The translations under genes and the position numbers were made by a program. 64,000 nucleotides of DNA from Bacteroidetes bacterium UBA1935. Lineage in GTDB: Bacteria; Bacteroidota; Bacteroidia; Chitinophagales; Chitinophagaceae. The stretch spans positions 1 to 64,000 of the forward strand of contig DDFF01000013.1 of NCBI GenBank assembly GCA_002337045.1, given 5' to 3'. Below the pieces are notes generated by a model. That model was given only the letters and a program-made list of their open reading frames with translations. It ran no database searches and had not been told where the DNA came from. Below, piece after piece: positions 9,343-18,021 of this stretch; within the stretch, counting starts at the first letter, position 1, and each line of letters begins with the position of its first letter.

Positions 9343-9903
9343 ATGCCTGTATTTAACGCCAAAGACTTATTATCAAGCCTTGCAGAAGATGTAGATGCTT
9401 TATTGAACCGTTTAGATGAAGTGAAACAACTTGATAGCACATTGTTGTTATCACAGCCTGCTGCGGGCAAATGGAGTGTAATACAGGTATTGGAACACCT
9501 GAACAGCTACAACAGGTACTACCTTCCTGAAATTGAAAAGTCACTGCAAAGCGGGCAACCATTCAATCCGCAATTCAAGTCGGGCTGGTTTGGCGAATAT
9601 TTCACCAAGATGATGATGCCTGGTAAAGATGGTAAAGTTGCCAATAAGATGAACTCACCCAAAGACCATCGTCCGATAGCAGAATTGAATGCAGCAGCTG
9701 TAATCACAGAGTTTATCAAAGGGCAACAACACCTGCTTACATTGTTGCAAAAAGCAACAAATACAGATATCTGGCGTTTAAAAGTACCCATCAGTATCAG
9801 CAGATTTATAAAACTGAAATTGGGTGATACTTTCCGTTTTTTAATTGCTCATCAAAAACGTCATTTCATACAATTAGAAAATACACTCTCGCAATTATCA
9901 TAA
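9343..9903 (+). CDS. DinB-family (four-helix bundle) protein
   Basis: A 186-residue protein of the DinB/YfiT-like putative metalloenzyme superfamily. Three histidines that form the usual metal site are visible: His52 in VLEHLN, and His170 and His174 in AHQKRHFIQLE. The helix-rich layout and length fit the family. Members include thiol transferases that act with low-molecular-weight thiols such as bacillithiol, which is relevant because bshA lies 6.5 kb downstream; that link is inference. It follows the Crp/Fnr gene by 67 bp with its own -7-like box. It is not related to DNA polymerase IV despite the name. Confidence 0.85.
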   Translation: MPVFNAKDLLSSLAEDVDALLNRLDEVKQLDSTLLLSQPAAGKWSVIQVLEHLNSYNRYYLPEIEKSLQSGQPFNPQFKSGWFGEYFTKMMMPGKDGKVANKMNSPKDHRPIAELNAAAVITEFIKGQQHLLTLLQKATNTDIWRLKVPISISRFIKLKLGDTFRFLIAHQKRHFIQLENTLSQLS

Positions 9904-9995
9904 GCTGTTGATTGTCATTTCTTTAAGTATTGGGGCTATAAAAACGAGGCTATTTTGTATAACTTAGTTGTCCTTTTAATAACGGATAACTAATA

Positions 9996-12278
9996 ATGGC
10001 ACAATTAATAAGAAAGGAAGACGCACTTGAGTATCATGAGAAGGGCAGGCCGGGGAAGATAGAGGTGATTCCTACCAAAGAAACCAAAACACAACGCGAT
10101 TTAGCATTAGCATATTCTCCGGGCGTGGCAGAGCCTTGTAAAGAAATACATGCCAACCCCGAAGATGTTTATAAATACACAGCAAAAGGAAATCTTGTAG
10201 CCGTTATCAGTAATGGTACGGCAGTTTTAGGACTTGGCGATATTGGCCCGGAAGCTAGCAAGCCGGTTATGGAAGGTAAGGGGCTGCTGTTCAAAATCTT
10301 TGCGGATATTGATGTGTTTGATATTGAGCTCAACTCTACCGATATCGATCATTTTGTGTCTGTAGTGAAGGCATTGGAGCCAACATTTGGTGGCATTAAT
10401 CTGGAAGATATCAAAGCGCCCGAATGTTTTGAAATAGAAACAAGATTGAAGAAGGAACTGAGCATTCCTATCATGCACGACGATCAGCATGGTACCGCTA
10501 TCATTTCTGGTGCTGCATTGCTCAATGCGTTAGACGTTGTAAATAAAGATATTTCAAAAGTTAAGTTTGTTATTAGTGGTGCAGGTGCATCTGCCATCTC
10601 TTGCTGTAAAATATACATAGCATTAGGTGCCGATGTAAAGAACATGTACATGTTTGATAGTAAGGGTTTGATTACTTCTATCCGTACAGATCTGGACGAA
10701 AACAAAAAACTGTTTGCGAATCATGCTGATGATATAACATTGGCTGACGCGATGGTTGGAGCAGATGTATTCATTGGCTTGTCTAAAGGGAATATCCTAT
10801 CGCAGGATATGGTGAAGAGTATGGCGGGCGATCCTATTGTTTTTGCATTGGCAAATCCTGATCCTGAAATACCATATGAAGATGCTATCGCAGCTCGTCC
10901 CGATATCATTATGGCTACTGGTCGTAGCGATTATCCTAATCAGGTAAACAATGTGCTTGGGTTCCCTTATATATTCCGCGGTGCATTAGACGTTCGTGCT
11001 ACTGCTATCAATGAAGAGATGAAGCTGGCAGCTGTAAAAGCATTGGCACAACTGGCTAAAGAACCCGTTCCTGATATAGTGAATGTGGCATACAATGAAA
11101 AGAGCCTTCGTTATGGCCCTACATACATTATACCTAAACCAATAGACCCACGTTTGTTGGTTACGGTTTCTCCTGCAGTAGCTAAGGCGGCTATGGATAG
11201 TGGTGTAGCGCGCAAACCAATAGAGAATTGGGAAGCATATGAGGCTGAATTGTATAAACGTTTGGGTTCTGATGACAACCTGTTACGTTTCATCATCAAT
11301 AAAGCAAAACAAAACCCTAAGCGTGTAGTATTTGCAGATGCAGAAAATCTGAAAGTATTGAAAGCTGCGCAGATAGCTAAAGACGACGGTATAGCTATAC
11401 CAATACTGTTAGGTGAAGAAAGAAAGATTAAAGCATTGATTGAAGAGCACAATCTTCAGTTGGGTGATGTAGAAATAATAGATCCGCGCAGCGATGAGCA
11501 AGCGCTGAAGCGTGATAAGTTTGGCGCGTTGTTTTTCTGGAAGCGCAATCGCCGAGGGTATAACATGTACGAAGCACGCAAGATAATGCGCGAGCGTACC
11601 TATTTTGGTTGCATGATGGTGGAAACGGGGGAAGCAGATGCATTCATCTCAGGTCTTACACGTCAGTACCCTAATACATTACGACCTGCGTTGGAGATAA
11701 TAGGAATGGAAGAAGGTGCCGGACGTGCTGCAGGTATGTATATCATGCTTAGTAAGAAGGGACCATTGTTCTTCGCAGATACTACTGTCAATTTCAATCC
11801 GACAGAAGATGAGCTCGTAGATATAACAACACTCACTGCTCGTGCGGTTGAAAATCTGAACGTCAAGCCACGTATTGCAATGTTGTCCTATTCAAACTTT
11901 GGCAGCAGTACTTCTCCAGAAGCGGTTCTGGTTCGTAATGCTGTTGCGAAAATAAAACACAAGCATCCGGAAATGATAATTGATGGTGAGATGCAGGCAG
12001 GTATTGCATTCAATAAAGATTTGCTTCGCGAAAACTATCCGTTTTCTGATCTGGTAAACGAATCACCGAATACCTTGATATTCCCTAATCTGGCAGCAGG
12101 TAATATTGCGTATCATCTGCTACAGGAAGTGGGCGGTGCAGAAGCTGTTGGTCCTATATTGCTTGGTCTTAAAAAACCGGTGCATGTATTGCAGTTGGGG
12201 AGTAGTGTGCGCCAGATAGTAAATATGGTAGCAATAGCAGTTGTAGAAGCACAAATAAAATCTCAGGCAGAAGCATAG
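9996..12278 (+). CDS. maeB: NADP-dependent malic enzyme (MaeB type)
   Basis: A 760-residue cytoplasmic enzyme that decarboxylates malate to pyruvate with reduction of NADP+. The N-terminal part (about 1-430) is the malic enzyme, with the LAYSPGVAEPC block (about 34-44), MHDDQHGTA (about 160-168) and a Rossmann FVISGAGASAISC region (about 190-203). The C-terminal part (about 430-755) is a phosphotransacetylase-like domain, with ISGLTRQYPNTLRPALE, that serves as an acetyl-CoA-responsive regulatory domain in MaeB proteins. Length and two-domain layout are standard. The FAD oxidoreductase starts 2 bp after its stop, so the two are co-transcribed. Confidence 0.96.
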   Translation: MAQLIRKEDALEYHEKGRPGKIEVIPTKETKTQRDLALAYSPGVAEPCKEIHANPEDVYKYTAKGNLVAVISNGTAVLGLGDIGPEASKPVMEGKGLLFKIFADIDVFDIELNSTDIDHFVSVVKALEPTFGGINLEDIKAPECFEIETRLKKELSIPIMHDDQHGTAIISGAALLNALDVVNKDISKVKFVISGAGASAISCCKIYIALGADVKNMYMFDSKGLITSIRTDLDENKKLFANHADDITLADAMVGADVFIGLSKGNILSQDMVKSMAGDPIVFALANPDPEIPYEDAIAARPDIIMATGRSDYPNQVNNVLGFPYIFRGALDVRATAINEEMKLAAVKALAQLAKEPVPDIVNVAYNEKSLRYGPTYIIPKPIDPRLLVTVSPAVAKAAMDSGVARKPIENWEAYEAELYKRLGSDDNLLRFIINKAKQNPKRVVFADAENLKVLKAAQIAKDDGIAIPILLGEERKIKALIEEHNLQLGDVEIIDPRSDEQALKRDKFGALFFWKRNRRGYNMYEARKIMRERTYFGCMMVETGEADAFISGLTRQYPNTLRPALEIIGMEEGAGRAAGMYIMLSKKGPLFFADTTVNFNPTEDELVDITTLTARAVENLNVKPRIAMLSYSNFGSSTSPEAVLVRNAVAKIKHKHPEMIIDGEMQAGIAFNKDLLRENYPFSDLVNESPNTLIFPNLAAGNIAYHLLQEVGGAEAVGPILLGLKKPVHVLQLGSSVRQIVNMVAIAVVEAQIKSQAEA

Positions 12279-12280
12279 TT

Positions 12281-13495
12281 TTGAAACAAATAGCCATTAT
12301 AGGTGCGGGTGCTGCAGGTTGTTTTGCCGCAGCGAATATTCCATTTCAGGATGGGGTACAGGTAACTGTGTTTGAGAAGACAGGCAAAGTGATGCAGAAA
12401 GTAAAAGTATCGGGTGGTGGCAGGTGCAATACTACCCATGCTTTGTTTGATGTGCCTGAATTAGTTACCCGTTACCCCCGTGGTAAACAATTGCTCAAAA
12501 AATCATTGTATCGCTTTAGTCCGGAGAAGACTATTGACTGGTTTGCAAGACGTGGTGTAAAATTGAAAGCAGAAGCCGACGGGCGGATGTTTCCAATTAC
12601 GGACGATTCGCAAACCATCATAGATTGTGTATGGCAGCAGATGATGCAGAATAAAGTGCAGGTGAAATATCATAAGTCCATTGATAGGATTACCAAGGCA
12701 GGAGAACAGATACAGCTGCACTTCAACGATGATACTACCTTCCTAGCAGATAAGGTTTTAATAGCGTGCGGTGGTTTCCCTAAGCAAGACCAATATAAAT
12801 GGGTAGTTGAAACAGGACATGCTATTCAAACACCTGTTCCATCTCTCTTTACATTCAATATGCCGAAACATCCCATTACAGAACTGATGGGTGTGGCTGT
12901 GCCTGATGCTACTGTGCGGATAACAGGTACTAAAATATCTGAACACGGACCATTGTTGATAACGCACTGGGGAATGAGTGGGCCTGCTGTACTACGTACA
13001 TCTGCCTGGGCGGCCAGAGAATTGAGTGAGCGTAATTATGAATTCAATATCCAGATAAACTGGTTGTTGAATGTAACTGAAGAAGAACTGAAAGAACAGC
13101 TTTTGGATATTCGCAGAGAGCAGGGAAAACAATCTGTTGGCAACAAAAATCCATTCAATCTACCCAAGCGCCTTTGGGAATACCAGTTGAAGAACGCAGG
13201 TATCAATGAAGAAACGAAATGGGGCGAGCTACCTGCAGCTGCACAAAACAAAATGATAAACTTCCTGATACGCGATGCTTACGGTGTAAAAGGCAAGACT
13301 ACCTTCAAAGAAGAGTTTGTAACCTGTGGCGGCGTTAAACTATCTGAGATAGATCCGCAAACAATGGAAAGCCGCGTAATGAAAGGCCTTTACTTCGCTG
13401 GTGAGATTTTAGATGTTGATGGCATTACAGGCGGCTTCAACTTTCAACATGCATGGAGTAGCGGTTTCATTGCTTCACAGAGTATGATGGCTTAA
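12281..13495 (+). CDS. HI0933/YhiN-family NAD(P)/FAD-dependent oxidoreductase
   Basis: A 404-residue flavoprotein of the HI0933-like (BaiN/YhiN) family. The N-terminal FAD-binding motif AIIGAGAAGCFAA is at residues 4-16, followed by the family signature KVSGGGRCNTTH (about 43-54). The C-terminal GGFNFQHAWSSGF completes the FAD site. The start is TTG 12281, chosen because the FAD motif must begin within a few residues of the N-terminus and no ATG is available. It lies 2 bp after maeB and overlaps the convergent ABC permease by 4 bp at the stop codons. The in vivo substrate of this family is poorly known. Confidence 0.92.
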   Translation: MKQIAIIGAGAAGCFAAANIPFQDGVQVTVFEKTGKVMQKVKVSGGGRCNTTHALFDVPELVTRYPRGKQLLKKSLYRFSPEKTIDWFARRGVKLKAEADGRMFPITDDSQTIIDCVWQQMMQNKVQVKYHKSIDRITKAGEQIQLHFNDDTTFLADKVLIACGGFPKQDQYKWVVETGHAIQTPVPSLFTFNMPKHPITELMGVAVPDATVRITGTKISEHGPLLITHWGMSGPAVLRTSAWAARELSERNYEFNIQINWLLNVTEEELKEQLLDIRREQGKQSVGNKNPFNLPKRLWEYQLKNAGINEETKWGELPAAAQNKMINFLIRDAYGVKGKTTFKEEFVTCGGVKLSEIDPQTMESRVMKGLYFAGEILDVDGITGGFNFQHAWSSGFIASQSMMA

Positions 13496-14607
13496 CCTTT
13501 CACATCCAGCACATCTCTCAGTGCATTGCCAAGTATATTAAATGCATATACCAATAGCATAATCGCCAAACCCGGTATAATTGCCAGAATTGGTCTGTTA
13601 GTCAACAGAAAGTTGTAGTGCTCTTTTATCATCAATCCCCACGATGGTTGCGGTGGTTGTACACCTATACCAAGGAAACTCAGACCTGCTTCTATTAATA
13701 TAGCAGTTGCAAAATTACTGGCTGCAATAACCATGATAGGTCCTGCAATGTTTGGAAGTATGTGACGGAATATGATACGCATATCACCAAGTCCTAATGC
13801 CTTTGCCGCTGTAATATATTCCATCTCTCTAAGCACAAGTACCTGTCCGCGAATTAGCCTTGCTGCACTGACCCACATGGTAAGCCCGATAGCTACAAAT
13901 ATTTCCCAGAAGCCTTTGCCAATAGTAAGTGTTATGGCGAAAACCAGTAGCAGGGTAGGGATAGCCCATAAAATATTTATCAGCCACATCACTGCATTAT
14001 CTATAATGCCGCCATAATATCCTGACAGTGAACCCAACACAATGCCGATGGTAAGCGATAGCAACACAGCCACAATACCTACCGCAATACTAACTCTTGC
14101 GCCTATTATTAGTCTTGAAAGTATATCGCGTCCATATCTGTCGGAACCTAGATAGAATTTTCGTTTGGTAATCAGGTTCTCTTGAACGTAGGATTGTTGT
14201 GTTTGCAGGTTTTGTGTTTTTACCTTTGCAGGCAACAGGTCTGTAATATTGTATCGAATTGTATCCTGCATTCCATCATCTATATAGTGAAGCGTTACAA
14301 GCGTACTGCCATCAAATGAATAGCCATTAATGGGTGATACTTTGTAGTCTGAAGGCTTGCCGCTAAACCATTCTTTCAGTTTGTTGCTTTGTTCTTCTTT
14401 TACTGTTTTAGGAATCAGTAATAGCTGCTTACTAAAGCCTGGTTGCTTTGCGCCAAGTTCTATTATCATGGTGTTGGCATTGGGGGTATTGTCAGGCACT
14501 ACCAGATATGCAAATACAGCCAACAGGCAGGTAATAGCAATAACGGATACTGCAACCACCACAGATGGTTTGCGAATAAGTTTTTTTATGATGCTGTCGT
14601 CTGCCAC
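13492..14607 (-). CDS. OppC/DppC-like ABC transporter permease
   Basis: A 371-residue binding-protein-dependent permease. One N-terminal membrane helix (about 16-36) is followed by a periplasmic segment of about 100 residues. Then comes the canonical five-helix core, with the FLGSDRYGRDILSRL block typical of DppC/OppC (about 152-166) and an EAA-type loop (EYITAAKALGLGDMRIIFRHILP, in two parts, about 258-280). The start is GTG 14607, whose G is also the last base of the TAG of the upstream peptidase gene, indicating translational coupling. No DppB, ATPase or binding protein is encoded nearby. Confidence 0.9.
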   Translation of the reverse strand: MADDSIIKKLIRKPSVVVAVSVIAITCLLAVFAYLVVPDNTPNANTMIIELGAKQPGFSKQLLLIPKTVKEEQSNKLKEWFSGKPSDYKVSPINGYSFDGSTLVTLHYIDDGMQDTIRYNITDLLPAKVKTQNLQTQQSYVQENLITKRKFYLGSDRYGRDILSRLIIGARVSIAVGIVAVLLSLTIGIVLGSLSGYYGGIIDNAVMWLINILWAIPTLLLVFAITLTIGKGFWEIFVAIGLTMWVSAARLIRGQVLVLREMEYITAAKALGLGDMRIIFRHILPNIAGPIMVIAASNFATAILIEAGLSFLGIGVQPPQPSWGLMIKEHYNFLLTNRPILAIIPGLAIMLLVYAFNILGNALRDVLDVKG

Positions 14608-15974
14608 TAACGCATGCCGTATTTACTTACAAGGTACACAAGTTGTGTAAGTGCAACTGCGCCCATTTTCAATTCGCGATGGTTTACCTGTTCAAACACA
14701 TCTGCATTGGTATGGTGCAGGTCGAAATAACGTTGTGCGTCAGGAATCAATCCACCAACCGGTACACCTTGTTTTTGCAACGGGCTGATGTCTGCACCAC
14801 CATGCACTTGGTCAAAATCATGAATACCATAAGGTGCAAACAGTTTTTTGTATTGTAGTATATGTTCTCTTTCTTTTGGTTTCATTTCCAGGCTGAAGCC
14901 TCTTGGAGAAAAACCTCCTGCATCGGTTTCTATAGCAAGTATATGTGTTTCGTTATTTGCTTTTGCACTATCAGCATAAGCAAGGCCGCCTTTCAATCCA
15001 TTTTCTTCATTCATAAACAACACAGCACGTACTGTATACTTTGGCCTGATGCCTGCAGCTTTCAATGCACGTATTACTTCAATACTCTGAACACAGCCTG
15101 CACCGTCATCATGTGCGCCTTCGCCAATATCCCATGAATCCAAGTGCCCACCAACCAATACTATTTTATCAGGGTATTCACTACCGCGTATTTCGCCTAT
15201 TACATTGTAAGATGGAACTGTACCCAGCATTTTGCAATCAGATTCTATTTGTGCTGTCACACTACCTTTCACGCATTCTTTTTCAAGCATATCTGCAGTA
15301 TGGTTACCTATGGCTACAGCAGGTATTGGTTTCACCGTATCTGCATAGCGCATGCTACCCGTATGTGGTTCGTCATCTGCGCCTGTAGATACAGACCGGA
15401 TAATAACTCCTACTGCACCTTGCGCCGCAGCCATGTTAGGTGCCAGCCACCTGTATTTACCGGCATCACCATATCCTTCAAATGTATTTACGAGGTCTTG
15501 ACGAAAACGGTAGTTGAAGAAAATGATTTTTCCTTTCACTTCTTCTTTCTGCAACTTCTTAAAGTCTTCAATGCTCTTCACAATTACAACAGGTGCTTCC
15601 AATACTTTGCCATCTGTGCCTACAGTGTTGCCAATAGATAATACTTTCACATCTTTAAAACTTTTCTCTCCCTGAAAGCGCAGCGATAACCGTTCTTTAC
15701 CCCTTACCCAATGTGGCACATCTACGGGTTGCAACCATACTTTGTCTGCTCCAGCAGCTTCCATTGCTTTCTGTCCCCATACTACAGCTTTTGCAGCTTG
15801 TGGGCTACCACTCAGCCTGTGTCCAACCTGCTTACATAGTACTCGCAGGTTTTCATAACAGGTTCCTTCCAGCAAAATGTTATCAGATAGTTTCCTCATT
15901 GTTAAGGAATCGTTTTGTGCATTTGCACCCGTAGCTGATAGTATGAAGGCAGCTGCCAGCAATTTTAGTTTCAT
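14607..15974 (-). CDS. M28-family zinc peptidase (carboxypeptidase Q-like), secreted
   Basis: A 455-residue exported metallopeptidase. A signal peptide (MKLLAAAFILSATGANAQ, about 1-20) is followed by a PA insert domain (about 110-220) and the M28 catalytic core. Di-zinc ligands are seen in GGHLDSWD, HDDGAG, MNEENG, ETDAGG and the final DLHHTNAD. Layout and length match plasma glutamate carboxypeptidase/PGCP-type enzymes that cleave dipeptides. The gene overlaps the DppC-like permease by 1 bp, which suggests linked peptide hydrolysis and uptake. Its promoter probably lies in 15975-16074, shared with the divergent cytochrome gene. Confidence 0.92.
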   Translation of the reverse strand: MKLKLLAAAFILSATGANAQNDSLTMRKLSDNILLEGTCYENLRVLCKQVGHRLSGSPQAAKAVVWGQKAMEAAGADKVWLQPVDVPHWVRGKERLSLRFQGEKSFKDVKVLSIGNTVGTDGKVLEAPVVIVKSIEDFKKLQKEEVKGKIIFFNYRFRQDLVNTFEGYGDAGKYRWLAPNMAAAQGAVGVIIRSVSTGADDEPHTGSMRYADTVKPIPAVAIGNHTADMLEKECVKGSVTAQIESDCKMLGTVPSYNVIGEIRGSEYPDKIVLVGGHLDSWDIGEGAHDDGAGCVQSIEVIRALKAAGIRPKYTVRAVLFMNEENGLKGGLAYADSAKANNETHILAIETDAGGFSPRGFSLEMKPKEREHILQYKKLFAPYGIHDFDQVHGGADISPLQKQGVPVGGLIPDAQRYFDLHHTNADVFEQVNHRELKMGAVALTQLVYLVSKYGMR

Positions 15975-16000
15975 GCTTTAAAAATATAAAAAAGCTGCAG

Positions 16001-16031
16001 ATTGCTTTTAGCAGGCAGATGTTTATATTTG
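16001..16031 (+). promoter_or_regulatory. Bacteroidetes-type promoter (ATTG-N19-TATATTTG)
   Basis: The -7 box TATATTTG (16024-16031) matches the TAnnTTTG consensus exactly, and a -33 ATTG (16001-16004) lies at the preferred 19-bp spacing. It would start transcription about 35-40 bp before the cytochrome c lipoprotein gene. This is one of the clearest promoters in the window. Confidence 0.7.
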
Positions 16032-16074
16032 TATATACACTTTATCAGTGTACAACCATTTAAGATATCGTATT

Positions 16075-16404
16075 ATGAAGCTTACATCTTATATCATCAT
16101 TGGCCTTAGTGCTACGCTTTTTGCCTGTACTGCCAAGAAAGCAACTACATCGTCTAAGGCCGCAGCACCTGCAGCATCAGATATTGTTGCAGAAATTGAC
16201 AGCAAATACACTGCTGAACAGAAAGAAGAGGGTAAAATTATATGGCAGGCAAATTGCCAGAAATGCCACAAGTTGTACGAACCGGAATCTCATACAGTGG
16301 CAAAGTGGGAAAATATCCTGCAACGCATGAGCAAAAAAGCTAAGTTGAACGACGTGGACGCAGGTAAAGTGAGGGCTTACGTTATTACGCATGCTAAGTC
16401 TTAG
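16075..16404 (+). CDS. Small c-type cytochrome lipoprotein
   Basis: A 109-residue protein with a lipoprotein signal (lipobox TLFAC, Cys18), an Ala/Ser/Thr/Lys-rich linker (about 19-42) and a single heme-binding motif CQKCH near residues 61-65. No downstream Met in the usual axial-ligand position is obvious, other than one Met near residue 82 (LQRMSKK). It should be anchored to a membrane on the periplasmic side and carry electrons. I chose ATG 16075, which places the basic residue directly before the hydrophobic core; a GTG at 16048 would add nine unlikely residues. It has its own promoter and terminator, so it is monocistronic. Confidence 0.88.
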   Translation: MKLTSYIIIGLSATLFACTAKKATTSSKAAAPAASDIVAEIDSKYTAEQKEEGKIIWQANCQKCHKLYEPESHTVAKWENILQRMSKKAKLNDVDAGKVRAYVITHAKS

Positions 16405-16439
16405 TGACTATTTCTTATTGTACTATTATAAATGCTTAT

Positions 16440-16466
16440 AAAACGGACTCATGAAGTCCGTTTTAT
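16440..16466 (+). terminator. Rho-independent terminator after the cytochrome gene
   Basis: Ten-pair perfect stem AAAACGGACT (16440-16449) / AGTCCGTTTT (16455-16464) with a 5-nt loop and a T-rich tail (TTTTATTTT). It ends the cytochrome transcript just before the bshA promoter. Confidence 0.85.
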
Positions 16467-16484
16467 TTTAAGGATATTTGCACC

Positions 16485-17621
16485 ATGAAAATTGGTATTG
16501 TTTGTTACCCGACTTTTGGTGGTAGTGGTGTACTGGCTACAGAGCTTGGTATGGCACTTTCTGCAAAAGGTCATGAAATACATTTTATTACCTACAAACA
16601 ACCAGTTAGGTTACATTTTCACCCGAATATCTATTATCACGAGGTGTCTGTGCCTACCTATCCGCTCTTCGATTTTCCTCCTTACGAAACTGCACTTACC
16701 AGCACGATGGTAAACGTGATTAATAACAATAATCTCGATTTGCTGCACGTACACTATGCTATTCCGCATGCATCTGCAGCATATTTTGCAAGGCAGATAC
16801 TGAAGAAAACGGGAAAGGATATACCATACATAACAACACTCCACGGTACAGATATTACCCTTGTAGGTAAAGACCAGACTTACGCACCAGTAGTGACTTT
16901 TTCTATCAACGAGAGCGATGCGATAACTGCAGTGTCAGACAATCTGAAAGACGAAACGTACAGGCATTTTGATATAGAAAAGGAAATCATTGTTATACCC
17001 AACTTCGTAGATACAGACAGATTTCAGCATAGCAATAAAGAACACTTTAAGAAAATGCTGGCGCCCAATGGCGAACGTATACTTGCACACGTATCCAACT
17101 TCAGGAAAGTGAAGCGTGTGGAAGATGTTGTTGCAATGTTTGAAAAAGTGCATAAGCAGCTGCCCTCAAAACTATTGATGATTGGTGATGGCCCTGAACG
17201 TCAGAATATTGAAGAATATTGCCGCACACTGAATATCTGTAGCGATATCCGTTTCTTGGGTAAACAAGATCAGGTAGATGAAATCCTGAGTATTACAGAC
17301 TTGTTTGTATTGCCTTCTCAGTACGAAAGCTTTGGACTCAGCGCATTGGAAGCGATGGCTTGCGGAGTACCAGTGATATCAACAAATGCCGGTGGCCTTC
17401 CCGAAATTAATGTGCAAGGTGTGACGGGGTATATGAGTGAGGTAGGGGATACCGATGATATGGCAAAGCATGCTGTAGAGATGCTTAAAGATGAAGAGAA
17501 ACTAAAGCAGTTTAAGCAAAATGCCATAGCACATGCAAAAACTTTCAGCAAGCAGCGTATCATACCATTATACGAGCATCTATACGAAAGCGTAGTTGCC
17601 AACTATAAAGCAACAGTATAA
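16485..17621 (+). CDS. bshA: N-acetyl-alpha-D-glucosaminyl L-malate synthase
   Basis: A 378-residue GT4 glycosyltransferase for the first step of bacillithiol synthesis: transfer of GlcNAc from UDP-GlcNAc to L-malate. Family-specific N-terminal blocks are evident: CYPTFGGSGVLATELG (7-22), HFITYKQPVRL and LFDFPPYE near residues 65-72. HVHYAIPHA and TLHGTDIT follow, and the C-terminal nucleotide-sugar site ESFGLSALEAMACG lies at about 284-297. Length equals known BshA. A near-consensus -7 box (GATATTTG, 16473-16480) ends only 4 bp before the ATG, implying a very short leader. A bacilliredoxin at 56906 supports a working bacillithiol system. Confidence 0.94.
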   Translation: MKIGIVCYPTFGGSGVLATELGMALSAKGHEIHFITYKQPVRLHFHPNIYYHEVSVPTYPLFDFPPYETALTSTMVNVINNNNLDLLHVHYAIPHASAAYFARQILKKTGKDIPYITTLHGTDITLVGKDQTYAPVVTFSINESDAITAVSDNLKDETYRHFDIEKEIIVIPNFVDTDRFQHSNKEHFKKMLAPNGERILAHVSNFRKVKRVEDVVAMFEKVHKQLPSKLLMIGDGPERQNIEEYCRTLNICSDIRFLGKQDQVDEILSITDLFVLPSQYESFGLSALEAMACGVPVISTNAGGLPEINVQGVTGYMSEVGDTDDMAKHAVEMLKDEEKLKQFKQNAIAHAKTFSKQRIIPLYEHLYESVVANYKATV

Positions 17622-17626
17622 AATAT

Positions 17627-17653
17627 TAGTGAACGGTTATTAACCGTTCACTA
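17627..17653. terminator. Palindrome shared by the convergent bshA and AhpD-like genes
   Basis: A perfect inverted repeat, TAGTGAACGGTTA (17627-17639) / TAACCGTTCACTA (17641-17653). It lies between the two convergent stops and includes the stop codon of the minus-strand gene. The flanking T-runs are weak, so it may act as a bidirectional terminator or mRNA 3'-end stabiliser. Confidence 0.55.
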
Positions 17654-17984
17654 GTTCTTCCCAATATTCTGCTGCTCTTCTTGTATGTGGTATCACTATA
17701 GTACCGCCAACAATATTAGCTACTGCAAATATTTCATACATCTCATCCGTGGTAATGCCTTGTTCATGACATTTACCGAGATGGTATTTTATACAGTCAT
17801 CGCAACGCAATACCATACTGGCAACAAGACCCAGCATTTCCTTTGTTTTGGTAGACAATGCACCTTCTGCATAGGTATTCGTATCCAGATTGAACAAACG
17901 ATTGATAACCTTGTTTTGTTTGCCAAGTATCACATCGTTCATTTTTGCACGATATTCATTGAATTCATCTATTTGCTTGCCCAT
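17640..17984 (-). CDS. Carboxymuconolactone decarboxylase/AhpD-like protein
   Basis: A 114-residue protein of the CMD superfamily. The AhpD-type redox motif is present as Cys61-Asp-Asp-Cys64 with His68 four residues later, the arrangement used in alkylhydroperoxidase and peroxidase-related members. The all-helical make-up and size fit. It is probably cytoplasmic and involved in thiol-dependent peroxide handling, which fits with the convergent bshA, but the true substrate is unknown. It is the last gene on this strand before bshA and starts 37 bp after the O-antigen ligase stop. Confidence 0.87.
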   Translation of the reverse strand: MGKQIDEFNEYRAKMNDVILGKQNKVINRLFNLDTNTYAEGALSTKTKEMLGLVASMVLRCDDCIKYHLGKCHEQGITTDEMYEIFAVANIVGGTIVIPHTRRAAEYWEELVNG

Positions 17985-18021
17985 TGGGATGATTATATTT
18001 TAGTTCAAATGTAGTGAACAA

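Noticed and set aside
9343..9903. DinB-family protein read as DNA polymerase IV
   Set aside because: The protein is a 186-residue helical-bundle metal protein of the DinB/YfiT fold; it has no polymerase motifs. The true Y-family polymerase is at 38767.
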